The notes: a model not told the origin generated them from the sequence alone. 64,000 nt of DNA from Endozoicomonas sp. Mp262 (GCF_025643335.1 NZ_CP092489.1:2490501-2554500); one strand, 5' to 3'; counted from the stretch's first letter, positions 25,939 through 34,730 are shown. Made by a program: numbers and translations.

Positions 25939-28368
25939 TTATTTACAATGAGAATCATTATAGCGGAGTTTAATCCTTTCCTGTTTGAGCAGGTCACCTG
26001 CTAATGGTGAAATAATGGTGCGTTTGCTTAATAGAATCTCCTGGACTCCCCAGTGAATCAGAAGCATAACATCGGCTTCGGCAATGGATTTTTGTCCCAG
26101 GAAATCATGTACCCGGATAGAGTCCGCTGTTTTTTTGGGTTTGGCCTGGGTTTCCCTCACCATATCAGCCAATCCCATACGGCTGCCAAGAATGGCATTC
26201 AAACGGTTGCCTGCGGCTTTGTTATCAAGAATCTGCATGGCTCGCTCGGCAATTAACGAACCTGCTTCCATTGGCGGAATACCTCCATAGTGGATATTGG
26301 GAACCACGGTATGTTCAAAGGCAATATTCCGGGAACCGTAGAAGGCTTCAGCCTGCCTTTTGTTTTTATCGCCTTTCAGCCGGTAGACAAGATAGCCTGA
26401 AAGGCTTCGGGAAGAGCGACCATCAGCGCCGGGGCGCTCGCCCAGCAGGACAATTACCAGCTGGGCATTGATCGTATTGGCAATATCCTCAGCCAGTTTC
26501 ACCCGGCCATGGGGAGCCACCATGGTCTGGCCGAGGGAGTAACCATGACCGCGAAGGCCCTCTTCCAGAACAGGCAAAACCTCATGGATATTATGGTGAA
26601 CTGCCTCGGCGCTAAGGCCGTCCGTAATCACAATCTGGATATCTCTATTTTCTTTATGAAGGTGATTGCGAGAGGGTGCAGTCAGGGTGGAACCCTCTTC
26701 CGGACAGGCATGGTGAGTCTTGAGGTTATCTGCCTTTGAGCGGATTAACCGGAAATCAATACCATCCAGCTTATCCAGCTGCAACTGGCTGTGAGCTGCC
26801 GTTCTGGCAATAGCCAGATTTTGTTTGAGCTTTCTGCTGACACGGTTTGTCATTCTTGGGCCGGCATTGCTAGTGCCATAGCACATGGGAACCTGACTGA
26901 TCAGATCCTGAAAGGCCTGCCGGGAACCGGCAAACATTGCCGGGTTACCCCAGGTAGGTCCCCGGGTAATCCTGCCATCTCTGGTTTCCTTGAAAATACC
27001 TTTTTCCAGGCACCAGTGATAAAACTCGGGAGCAGGCTTCAGGTTATGAATTTCCCGAATGGTCTGGTCGTCATGCCCGCTGGTATCGGCATAGGCCAGC
27101 ATCCGGTCAACGCCCAGGTAAATATCCATAAAATAACTGGCACCTGCTACAGCTAAGAGTTCGACAGCTATTTCCTGACCTTCACTGGACGCATCGGCAT
27201 GCAGGGTAAAACAGGGAGATACCCCCATGGGTAACCCCATAAGTTTACCCATAAATAAATCCTGAAGATTGGAATAGATTATCTGAAGGCTGTCCTTATG
27301 AGTCTCTGGCCCAATAAATCCCGTAACACTATTCACCATACAGGGGTCATAACGACGACAAAGGCCGTATGTCAGGGCTTCAGTGGTGGCCATATCTATT
27401 CCACAATGTTTGCCATAGCTCACTTCGCTGCCCTGTCCTGTTTCGAAGTACATGAACTGACTGTCCTCACTGGCCAGATTTCCTTTGTCCCTCATAATTT
27501 GCCAGGCGTTATCAAGGTACGGAACCGTAACGTCAAAGGCTTCCCTGAGAGTAGCCTCTGTACCAGCCAGTGACTGGAATAGAATTTCTACGGGAGCACC
27601 TTCGTTGAGGCAGGCCAGCTGGGTACGAATATGGGAGAGTACGCAAATCTGGGTAGGGGCGCCTGTCTGTCGTCTGATTTTATCCAGGTGAATAAGGCAG
27701 GCACCAATATTGTCGATATTATCATCTGAAGGATTGAGTCCTATTAATTGATCGCCATTGCCCATGGATAAACCCAGCCAGGTTAATGCGGTAATAGCAT
27801 TCAGGTCATCGGTGGGGTGGTTGGGCTGAATACGGGTTGAAAGTGATCCTGCCAGGCCAAGGTGAGTTCGGGCATGGGTTGGGCATTCTATTTTACGTGC
27901 ATTGTAGATCATTTCATGCACACCCATCAGTTTGGTGACTGCGGCAACCATAACCCCGGTTAAGCCGGTTCCGGCTCTTTTTAATTCCGGCCCCGTGGCG
28001 CTTTGCATCCAGTCTTTTAGCTGACCCACAGTCATCATTGCCATTTCGTTATAGACTGCTTTATCTATATCGTAATTAACCCGCATGATGTCGTCGATCT
28101 GGCCCTGGTCATCGGTAAAAGGTCGATGGTAGATATGGTGCAGGGTTAGATTGGAAAGAATCGCTCGTGCTGCTTCGCGGCTGACGTCACACTTGGCTGC
28201 CAGCCCCGCCTGCTGGTCACCGCTTTTTTGGAATCCGGCGGCACCCAATAGATGCTTGAGCCCTGTGAAACTGTAATCCACTCCCTGTATCCGGGTGCTA
28301 TAGGTTTCATCGGGTTTGGGTGTTGGTATAAAAATATTATCCAGAGGCGTTATCGGGGGCTTGGGCAT
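25939..28368 (-). CDS. fused EutB-EutC-like ammonia-lyase with extra C-terminal domain
   Basis: 809 residues. Residues 25-480 are EutB-like: Arg179 and Gln181 (STRIQPNHPTDD), Asn212 (GLNPSDD) and Glu309 (YFETGQGSEVS) match E. coli Arg160, Gln162, Asn193 and Glu287. But the residue aligned without gaps to catalytic Asp362 is Ser384 (MGVSPCF against MGVDVCY), and the neighbouring DQND becomes SSEG. Residues 500-735 are EutC-like (DIQIVITDGLSAEAV, VIVLLGERPGADG, VVPNIHYGGIPPMEAGSL). Residues 755-805 (FLGQKSIAEADVMLL to TIISPLAGDLLKQ) match the tail of the accessory protein at 12557-13288. The fusion could act on another amino alcohol, or be inactive. It is convergent with the homeodomain gene. 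Confidence 0.9.
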   Translation of the reverse strand: MPKPPITPLDNIFIPTPKPDETYSTRIQGVDYSFTGLKHLLGAAGFQKSGDQQAGLAAKCDVSREAARAILSNLTLHHIYHRPFTDDQGQIDDIMRVNYDIDKAVYNEMAMMTVGQLKDWMQSATGPELKRAGTGLTGVMVAAVTKLMGVHEMIYNARKIECPTHARTHLGLAGSLSTRIQPNHPTDDLNAITALTWLGLSMGNGDQLIGLNPSDDNIDNIGACLIHLDKIRRQTGAPTQICVLSHIRTQLACLNEGAPVEILFQSLAGTEATLREAFDVTVPYLDNAWQIMRDKGNLASEDSQFMYFETGQGSEVSYGKHCGIDMATTEALTYGLCRRYDPCMVNSVTGFIGPETHKDSLQIIYSNLQDLFMGKLMGLPMGVSPCFTLHADASSEGQEIAVELLAVAGASYFMDIYLGVDRMLAYADTSGHDDQTIREIHNLKPAPEFYHWCLEKGIFKETRDGRITRGPTWGNPAMFAGSRQAFQDLISQVPMCYGTSNAGPRMTNRVSRKLKQNLAIARTAAHSQLQLDKLDGIDFRLIRSKADNLKTHHACPEEGSTLTAPSRNHLHKENRDIQIVITDGLSAEAVHHNIHEVLPVLEEGLRGHGYSLGQTMVAPHGRVKLAEDIANTINAQLVIVLLGERPGADGRSSRSLSGYLVYRLKGDKNKRQAEAFYGSRNIAFEHTVVPNIHYGGIPPMEAGSLIAERAMQILDNKAAGNRLNAILGSRMGLADMVRETQAKPKKTADSIRVHDFLGQKSIAEADVMLLIHWGVQEILLSKRTIISPLAGDLLKQERIKLRYNDSHCK

Positions 28369-28738
28369 TTCTGCTCACTCCAACTATCGGCTGAGAATAG
28401 CTTAAGAAGCTAAATGGATTAACACAGCCAAAGATCAACAGCCCATAGGGAGTGGTTGAATTCAAACGGCGAATACTCTTGTTTTGCTTTGTGCTGGTTT
28501 AGTGCGTATCGATGACAATAAATGAGTCGCTATGGCATATCTCTCGAAGTACAGAGGGATTACGCCATTATGCATTTTCCTGGGAAGTTTACCCCAGTGG
28601 CAGGCGTAATGGTTTGCCATTTTGTTAAAATCTAATAACAACAAAAGTAAAGGGAGAAGGGTATTGATAGTGATCAATAATTTTAGCCCTTGAAATCTGG
28701 GGTAATCATATAACTATGATCTGGTTGAGCGAGTGACT
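28369..28738. other. gap between eutP and eutBC fusion, structured but without a convincing gene
   Basis: 370 bases. On the minus strand an inverted repeat ATTACGCC / GGCGTAAT (about 28559-28612) encloses a smaller CTGGG / CCCAG stem. A 71-codon frame on the minus strand (28462-28677) crosses it but has no recognisable product. The region separates eutBC from the upstream eutP and may hold an mRNA element or promoter. Confidence 0.45.
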
Positions 28739-28846
28739 TCAAGCTGTTACCTGCGGCTGTTTAAGGAATGACTTCAGGTTTTCAAGACCTTCACCGGTAA
28801 CAGCACTGATTTCAAAGATGGTTTTTACGCCTGCCGCCTTAAGCAC

Positions 28847-30452
28847 CAGCAATTCCCGCAGACTTGATTAAAGCCCTTAATAACAAGGGCTGTAGCTTGG
28901 TAGCCTCTTGCTAAAATCGCAGACTATCCGGTAGAATTTCACCACAATAATAATAACGATGCTCATGTTGTGCCGCTAACGAAACCAAGAACCATTGCTG
29001 AAAAACTGCTCAAAATAGTCTCTGATGAAGCGGGTCAAATTCCAGACTTTCGCAAGAAAAGCCAACATGACAAAATTGTCCTTCATGATGCGGTCATGAG
29101 TGGCCTGGCAGTCATGCACCTGAAATACCCTTCATTACTGGCTTTTGATCAGGATTGTGTCAATAACCCAGATAGGCTCAAGAACTTAAAGTCGATGTAC
29201 AATGTCAGCTGTGTCCCCAGTGATACCTATCTGAGGGATCTGATTGACCCTATCGAAACACGCTATTTAAGGAAGTTCTTTACCCGCCTGTTTGCCTTTG
29301 TGCAACGATCTGGGCGGCTTAAGCAGTTCACTTATTTTGAGGAAGGGTATCTTGCGCCTATCGATGGTACGGGGCACTTTTGCTCAGGGAAGATTAGTTG
29401 TCCTGAGTGTTGTGTAAAAAAGCCAGGCAGCAAAAATCCGCAATACTACCATCAGTTACTGGCCTGCTGTCTGGTAAAGCCGGGCAAGAAAGAAGTATTA
29501 CCTTTAATGCCTGAACCCATCATCAAACAAGTTGATGCGTCAAAGAATGATTGTGAGAAGGTAGCGCTCAAGCGGCTATTGGCGAATTTATCCAGAGAGC
29601 ATCCGCACCTGCCACTGGTTCTGACTTTTGATGACCTGTACTCAGATGGACCGACCATCAAGTTGGTAAAGTCCTTTGGCTATAGCTTCATTATGGTGGC
29701 AAAGGATTCAACCCATGAGTCGTTATACCAGGCCGTCGATGAGCTGGATTGTGCAGACAAAGTGGTGCGCTATGAATATACCGATGATAAAGGGTTTACG
29801 CACTGGTTCCGGTTTGTGAATGGTGCCCCCATTAACAAGTCACACCCGGATGTGCTGGTTAACTTTCTCGAATATATAGAAATTGATCCAGAGGGCAACA
29901 AGAAGTACGTCAACACCTGGGTCACGGACATTGAGCTTTCAGCCGAGAACGTGAATAAATTCATGCGAGGAGCACGCGCTAAATGGAAAATTGAAAACGA
30001 AACGTTCAATACACTGAAAACACAGGGCTACCATCTCGAACACAATTACGGGCACGGAAAGCAGCATCTGGCCAGCAATCTGGCATGCCTGACTTTTACG
30101 GCCTTCCTCATCAACCAGATAGAACAACTGTCTTGCAAGCTCTTCCAGGAAGCGCTCAAGATAAAAAAGTCTAAAAAGGCATTCTGGCATGCCATACGAG
30201 GGCTGTTTGACTGGTTCTGCATTGATAACTGGACAGACGTATTTACAGCTATCATTGAAGGGCGAAGTGTGAGCTTGAAGTTGCTGACTGTCGATACGAC
30301 ATAGAGCGTTGATGTTAGCCCTGTGACCTGTGTTACCTGTCATTAAAACCGACTGCCGATATAGCAGCAGTCTGGCTCTGTTCATCCGCGATAAAATCAT
30401 TTTTAATTAACTGAAAATGTGCCAGCCGGAATCTGGTTTGCGGGAATTGCTG
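28847..30452 (+). mobile_element. IS4-type insertion sequence, copy 1 (in eutP)
   Basis: 1606 bp with ends CAGCAATTCCCGCA and its complement, and a 9-bp target duplication CTTAAGCAC (28838-28846 and 30453-30461). The copy at 45935-47540 has the same length and, as far as I can read, the same sequence. Confidence 0.96.
28970..30304 (+). CDS. IS4-like transposase, copy 1
   Basis: 444 residues, GTG start. DDE-type features: LAPIDGTGHFCSGKISC (first Asp), VLTFDDLYSDGPTIKLVKSFGYSFIMVAKD (second Asp) and the Y/W-K-I-E-N-E-T-F-N-T-L-K-x-x-G-Y region with the catalytic Glu (KWKIENETFNTLKTQGYHLEHNYGHG). The 9-bp duplications and the end sequences fit the IS4 group. Identical to 46058-47392, so active recently. 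Confidence 0.92.
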   Translation: MPLTKPRTIAEKLLKIVSDEAGQIPDFRKKSQHDKIVLHDAVMSGLAVMHLKYPSLLAFDQDCVNNPDRLKNLKSMYNVSCVPSDTYLRDLIDPIETRYLRKFFTRLFAFVQRSGRLKQFTYFEEGYLAPIDGTGHFCSGKISCPECCVKKPGSKNPQYYHQLLACCLVKPGKKEVLPLMPEPIIKQVDASKNDCEKVALKRLLANLSREHPHLPLVLTFDDLYSDGPTIKLVKSFGYSFIMVAKDSTHESLYQAVDELDCADKVVRYEYTDDKGFTHWFRFVNGAPINKSHPDVLVNFLEYIEIDPEGNKKYVNTWVTDIELSAENVNKFMRGARAKWKIENETFNTLKTQGYHLEHNYGHGKQHLASNLACLTFTAFLINQIEQLSCKLFQEALKIKKSKKAFWHAIRGLFDWFCIDNWTDVFTAIIEGRSVSLKLLTVDTT

Positions 30453-30793
30453 CTTAAGCACCTTATGGGAAAATCCGGGATCTGCTTTGTCACTGTCTAT
30501 TTTAGTAATAATGCCAATCATTTCCCTGTTAAACATACTGGCAAAACCCGGGGGAATCTGGTTTTGCTTACGGGTGCAGTCGTGAACCAAGCCTATGACT
30601 TTATAATCCACAGAGGCTGACATCAGGGCTGCAAAAAAACGACGGTTTTCAACAAATTCACCGGGTGTATCCAGAATATACTGGCTGTATTCCAGGGCCT
30701 GGGTTTTTTTATATTTCAAGGCCTGGCCATAAAGGGCCTGGGTGAGTGTAGTCTTACCAGAGGTGGTTGAGCCCACCAACATCATCTTTTTCA

Positions 30794-31141
30794 TCAGGAA
30801 CGGGTAATTTGAGCAGGTGAGAACTTCAGGGTATTGGTGAGCAAGTCCATGGCGGCATTCAAGCCTGCCTCAACACTGGCCACGTCACCGGTAATGACGA
30901 GACAGCCTGAAAAGCGATCCAGAAAGCCAATTTCAACACCCGCTGCTTTAGTGGCTACATCACCGGCAATCATGGATGCTTCACTTGGAGTGATGGTCAT
31001 GATGCCGATAGCGCTAATGGTTTCGGCATCCAGTCCCAGCTTTACCACCAGGTCCTGTTGCGGGTGAGCAATCAGGTGGGCAAGGGTGACCTGCTTGCCC
31101 GGTACATATTCCTGGATAATACGTTCTTTGTTGTCACTCAT
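30794..31141 (-). CDS. eutS: BMC-H shell protein EutS
   Basis: 115 residues from the ATG at 31141, which overlaps the eutQ stop codon (ATGA). A longer start at 31177 lies within eutQ and is unlikely. EutS is the bent, permuted BMC hexamer of the Eut shell: [64 protein letters not shown]. This closely follows enteric EutS (111 residues). It precedes eutP by overlap. Confidence 0.97.
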   Translation of the reverse strand: MSDNKERIIQEYVPGKQVTLAHLIAHPQQDLVVKLGLDAETISAIGIMTITPSEASMIAGDVATKAAGVEIGFLDRFSGCLVITGDVASVEAGLNAAMDLLTNTLKFSPAQITRS

Positions 31142-31617
31142 GGCTGTGTCCGTTTCTGGCGGGCGATTTCTTCCCAATTGGCAGGATAGGCCACGAACAT
31201 AAAGCGGGCATATTCAGGAGCACTGAACTGGATGGTGGAACCCTTGGGAATAAACATAACATCGCCAGCATGGCCCACCACTTCGCGGCCATTAATAATG
31301 ATTTTAAGGGTGCCTTCTACGATGTAATCCACTTCATCATATTCCAGGGTCCAGTCAAAGGTGGTTTCATGCATTTCCATCATGCCACAACCCAGGCGGG
31401 GGCTTTCTTTCAGTTCCAGAATATCGGTTATAAAAACCCTGTCGCCCGGTTTACCTGTATCAAAGGGCTTGCATTTCACTGTGGCGGCTTTAATAACAGC
31501 TACGCCTGATGGGTCAACCTGTTTCTCAAATTCCGGTGTGTTGTTATTCAGCCCCAGCTGTTCACTCACCACTTTCCGAATGATTTGTTCCAGGACTTCA
31601 GGGCTGATGTTATTCAT
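31138..31617 (-). CDS. eutQ: EutQ cupin protein (acetate-kinase-like)
   Basis: 159 residues, shorter than enteric EutQ (233), lacking part of the N-terminal region. A short N-terminal helix ([19 protein letters not shown]) is the likely compartment-targeting peptide; the rest is a single cupin barrel ([52 protein letters not shown]). EutQ has been reported to act as an acetate kinase in Salmonella, which would convert the PduL product to acetate and ATP. Overlaps eutN by 4 bp and eutS by 4 bp. Confidence 0.95.
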   Translation of the reverse strand: MNNISPEVLEQIIRKVVSEQLGLNNNTPEFEKQVDPSGVAVIKAATVKCKPFDTGKPGDRVFITDILELKESPRLGCGMMEMHETTFDWTLEYDEVDYIVEGTLKIIINGREVVGHAGDVMFIPKGSTIQFSAPEYARFMFVAYPANWEEIARQKRTQP

Positions 31618-31883
31618 GAAAAGACCTCCATATTGTCAACAATGCCAATAATAGCTTCATCAACAGGGCTCTCTGATGGCAGGATAGCCCGGCGGGCAGC
31701 GCCTCCTCGGGCGATGAGTACGGTGTCACCAATACCTGCACCCACCGTATCCACCGCAACCAGTGATGTTGATATTTCCTGTTCAGAGGGTGTGATCAGC
31801 TGAACAATCATCAATTTGAAGCCATTGAGGCCATCAAGTTTGCGGGTTGCCCAGATATTGCCTGTAACCTTGCCAATCAGCAC
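31614..31883 (-). CDS. eutN: BMC vertex protein EutN
   Basis: 89 residues, the EutN/CcmL family that forms pentamers closing the vertices of the shell: MLIGKVTGNIWATRKLDGLNGFKLMIVQL, VAVDTVGAGIGDTVLIARGGAARRA and DEAIIGIVDNMEVF. Start of the eutN-eutQ-eutS-eutP translationally coupled unit; a palindromic operator lies 80 bp upstream. Confidence 0.97.
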   Translation of the reverse strand: MLIGKVTGNIWATRKLDGLNGFKLMIVQLITPSEQEISTSLVAVDTVGAGIGDTVLIARGGAARRAILPSESPVDEAIIGIVDNMEVFS

Positions 31884-31962
31884 TTGCAGACTCCTGAGAA
31901 AACGGTGGATACAGCGGTTTATATAATGCCGGACACAGTAATACAGGCAGTGTGATTGCTAA

Positions 31963-31976
31963 TTGACCGAAGTCAT
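31963..31976. promoter_or_regulatory. palindromic operator (TTGAC-N4-GTCAT) upstream of eutN
   Basis: TTGACCGAAGTCAT, nine of ten arm positions equal to the sites before eutB and eutH, in the 131-bp gap between the adenosyltransferase-like gene and eutN. Confidence 0.5.
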
Positions 31977-32014
31977 TTTTCTGTGGGTCAGGAAATTAAC
32001 TCAGGTCAATAGAT

Positions 32015-32554
32015 CTAACGCCCATAACTCAGGCTTTTATATTCAGGTTCAATAATTCCAAGACGCCGGTTAATAACAACGGTTAACCGGAAAAACAGGT
32101 TAGAGAGCATATTGGCAAAGCGGTGCAGAACATCGGGTACTGCAATGCCCTCAGCATCAATTTTGACTAAAGCACGAACCGTCTTTTTAGCCAGGGATCG
32201 ACAGCAGTGTAATAACTGCACCGGTCGTCCCCCTCTGGGTAAAATAAAGCTGTTGAGTTGTCCGGCTAATTCACTCTGGTAATGGTCAAAATAACCTGCC
32301 AGCCATTCCAGCTGCTCTTCGAAGATAGCCTGCCGACCACGTATGGAACCATTTAAATGAAATATTTTGGGTTGCAGCTTATCAAGAAAGGTAAAGATAT
32401 CAGCAAAAATAGGGTTAGCTTCCAGCTCGGTAATGACTCCGCCCAGTGTTGCACAGAGTTCATCGGTAATAATTTCATAATCACAGAGAGCAGAGTCTTC
32501 ATAGATAAAGGGATAACAGAGTTCGCGGATATCGCCGGAGTATTTTAGAGACAT
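32015..32554 (-). CDS. divergent PduO-type adenosyltransferase-like protein
   Basis: 179 residues from the ATG at 32554; the longer frame to 32692 would run into a repeat element. Related in plan to the PduO family: ELCATLGGVITELEANP, FILPRGGRPVQLLHCCRSLAKKTVRAL (for FVLPGGS...RRAER) and VLHRFANMLSNLFFRLTVV (for YLNRLSDLLFVLAR). The N-terminal TGDxG ATP loop is absent and the RRAER arginines are replaced, so catalysis is doubtful. It could bind corrinoid or ethanolamine-lyase, or be in decay. A complete enzyme of the family lies at 19544-20134. Confidence 0.7.
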   Translation of the reverse strand: MSLKYSGDIRELCYPFIYEDSALCDYEIITDELCATLGGVITELEANPIFADIFTFLDKLQPKIFHLNGSIRGRQAIFEEQLEWLAGYFDHYQSELAGQLNSFILPRGGRPVQLLHCCRSLAKKTVRALVKIDAEGIAVPDVLHRFANMLSNLFFRLTVVINRRLGIIEPEYKSLSYGR

Positions 32555-32608
32555 GTCTGGCCTGTTGGGTTGCTGTACTTTATGGGGGCAAAATTTACTT
32601 TCGTTACT

Positions 32609-32798
32609 CTCGTTCCCAGCTTCCCGAGGGTGTCGCGAAACTAAATGCAGCGTGCACAAAACGAGATTGATTTTTTTTAACCACAGAGACACGGAGGCAC
32701 AGAGTTTTTATATCTTTAAACTATAAATCTCCGTGCCTTTGTGTCTCCGTGGTTAATAAAAAAAACTTTCGCGACACCCTCGGGAACCCGGGAATGAG
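32609..32798. repeat. 190-bp nested palindromic element (MITE-like)
   Basis: Outer arms 32609-32640 and 32767-32798 pair over 32 bases with few mismatches (18 perfect bases CCCGAGGGTGTCGCGAAA). Inner arms from about 32671 and to about 32760 hold the widespread ACCACAGAGACACGGAGGCA-type repeat. No coding potential. It lies between the adenosyltransferase-like gene and btuB. Confidence 0.85.
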
Positions 32799-32805
32799 TC
32801 CAGGC

Positions 32806-34692
32806 CTAAAGTTCAGGCGTCCAGGTTAGAGATGCATAGATACCACGGGGTTCTCCCCTATAACCTTTAACGGCCTGATATTCCTTATCAAGCAGATTAA
32901 CAAGCTTTAGGTTTGCTTTTAGCTCATTAGTTAGTTTTATTGATGCCCTCAAGTCAACGGTTCCAAATCCTGCGACCTTTTGGGTGTTTGTTGCATCAGC
33001 GTATGACTTGCCCTGGGCCCTGAATGAGGCTCCCACACCCAACCGGTCAAATTGACGATCAATATTCAAGGTGAATAGTTGCTTCGCACGGCTGACCAAT
33101 ACTTTTCCATGGCTCTTTGTTGACCGGTTCTCAGGATCCAGCAAGCTGAGACTGGCGTTAATGTCCCAGTCATAAATCATGGTTCCAGTACTTAACTCAA
33201 AGCCCCGGATTCGGGCTTTATCTACATTCATTGGTCTGTAGCCTGTTTCCTCTGAGGAGGAAATCATATCCTTCATATTATTCTGGAACAGGGACATAGC
33301 CCAGTAACCATTCCTGAGCTTTCCCCTAAGCTCAAACTCAATATTTTCAGAGGTTTCCGGTTTAAGGTCTGGATTGGAAAAACCTGGATAATATAAGTCA
33401 CCCAGTGTGGGAGCCCTGAAAGCCGTTCCATAGGAGGTAATGAATCTCATATCTGCTGGCAGGTCATAACCGAATGAAGCATTTCCCGTGGTTTTGTTAC
33501 CATAGGCTTCATTTTTATCGTTTCTCAGGCCAAACTTCAGTTCACTGTTATCAAAATACGAAAGGTTCTGTATAAAGAAAGCGGTATTATGGCGGGAATT
33601 TTCACCGTAAGCGGTTGAACCTTCATATTGCTCATCCGAGTAGTCTATACCGGTTGTCAGCAACTGACTGTCATGCCAGCTGATATCGTTCTTCCAGCTG
33701 GCTGAGTATCTTTTGGTGGTAGTGTAATAGTCATCGGAAGATATCCCGGAAGCAATATCTTTTTTACGGGCTTGAGTATGCTCTTCTCCATAACCGATAT
33801 CCAGCCGTGTATCCCATAGGCTATTTATAGGAACTGCTATATAAGTATGCAGGTTTGAAATTCTGAAAATATTGTAGGGTTGAGTGGTATAGGTGAAATT
33901 ATCATAGTTATTATCATACTCAGACTTACCCTCGGAATGGGAGAAGTTAACACCTGTTTCCACATTATTGCTAAATCGGTGTGAAAGGCTGCCATATATC
34001 GACTGGTTACGATAGGCATCTTTGTCATCATCACCGTTCTTTGTGGTCAGGGTATGATCATAACCACTGGTTTCGTATAAATTGGCACCGATATTGTAGC
34101 GGGTGTCGTTATATTCACCATTCAGATTAAGGCCGTACTCGCCAGTATTTCTGCTACCGCCTCCCAGTTTCGCTGTAAAGGAAGGCTTGCCCTTTCCCTG
34201 GCGGGTAAAAATCTGGATGACACCACCAATGGCATCCGCACCATAAAGGCTGGAACGTGGACCCCGAACAATTTCTATTCTCTCAATTTGCTCAGGACTC
34301 ATGTATTGCAAAGGGGAGGAACCAGTGCTGGATGAATTGATTTTCTGCCCATCTACAATAACCAGTGTTTGTGCCGTTTTAGTTCCCCTCAGGTAAATAC
34401 CGGCAAGACTACCTGTGCCTCCATTCGAGGCCACTTGCAGTCCTGGTGTTTTGTTTAACAACTCAGGAATGCTAGCTGCCTGACTGCGCTCAATCTCTTT
34501 ACGGGTGATAACAGTAACCGGAGCCAGGGTTTCATCAACGGTTTGTGCTGTTCGGGATGCAGTAACCACCACCTTATCCAGCAAATAGGCATCTTCGGCT
34601 TTAGTGGTAGTGGCTAGTCCGGCAGAGGCAAAAGCTATGGCAATAGCCAGAGTATGTCTGGGTAAAGCCGATTGATAATTATTGAAAGACAT
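32806..34692 (-). CDS. btuB: TonB-dependent vitamin B12 receptor BtuB
   Basis: 628 residues from the ATG at 34692. Signal peptide (residues 1-32, ending TKAEDA), TonB box-like DKVVVTASR, plug domain (SIPELLNKTPGLQVASNGGTGSLAGIYLRGTKTAQTLVIVDGQKIN, then IERIEIVRGPRSSLYGADAIGGVIQIFT) and a 22-strand barrel ending in the aromatic Trp-x-Pro-Glu-Leu region. The B12 assignment rests on plug features shared with BtuB and on its position after btuF and the cobalamin riboswitch. It would import corrinoids across the outer membrane for the adenosylcobalamin-dependent lyases. Confidence 0.92.
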   Translation of the reverse strand: MSFNNYQSALPRHTLAIAIAFASAGLATTTKAEDAYLLDKVVVTASRTAQTVDETLAPVTVITRKEIERSQAASIPELLNKTPGLQVASNGGTGSLAGIYLRGTKTAQTLVIVDGQKINSSSTGSSPLQYMSPEQIERIEIVRGPRSSLYGADAIGGVIQIFTRQGKGKPSFTAKLGGGSRNTGEYGLNLNGEYNDTRYNIGANLYETSGYDHTLTTKNGDDDKDAYRNQSIYGSLSHRFSNNVETGVNFSHSEGKSEYDNNYDNFTYTTQPYNIFRISNLHTYIAVPINSLWDTRLDIGYGEEHTQARKKDIASGISSDDYYTTTKRYSASWKNDISWHDSQLLTTGIDYSDEQYEGSTAYGENSRHNTAFFIQNLSYFDNSELKFGLRNDKNEAYGNKTTGNASFGYDLPADMRFITSYGTAFRAPTLGDLYYPGFSNPDLKPETSENIEFELRGKLRNGYWAMSLFQNNMKDMISSSEETGYRPMNVDKARIRGFELSTGTMIYDWDINASLSLLDPENRSTKSHGKVLVSRAKQLFTLNIDRQFDRLGVGASFRAQGKSYADATNTQKVAGFGTVDLRASIKLTNELKANLKLVNLLDKEYQAVKGYRGEPRGIYASLTWTPEL

Positions 34693-34730
34693 TGGGTTCC
34701 TTATGAAAGCAGCTTGAATTATTAAAGTTT

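Larger units (their letters stand above)
28739..30794 (-). pseudogene. eutP: eutP, interrupted by an IS4-type element
   Basis: The 5' part (30794 to 30453) encodes a P-loop protein: [17 protein letters not shown] (G1 motif), ILDTPGEF and ITKIDSD, as in EutP/PduV. The IS entered at codon ...HKVLK; on the other side (28846 to 28739) the frame resumes exactly with VLKAAGVKTIFEISAVTGEGLENLKSFL and a stop at 28739. Removal of the IS and one 9-bp duplication gives a complete protein of about 150 residues. EutP is a small GTPase-like protein of Eut loci, reported to have acetate kinase activity in Salmonella. Here it is disrupted; the ORF still open at 30333-30794 ends in IS sequence. The start codon overlaps the eutS stop. 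Confidence 0.95.

Noticed and set aside
28559-28640. Cobalamin riboswitch before the eutBC fusion (GCCACTGG on the minus strand)
   Set aside because: Only a GCCACTG-like core is present; no B12 box or the other conserved segments, unlike the clear riboswitch before btuF.
28462-28677. 71-codon minus-strand frame between eutP and eutBC
   Set aside because: No domain or ribosome site, and it crosses a structured inverted repeat; not supported as a gene.
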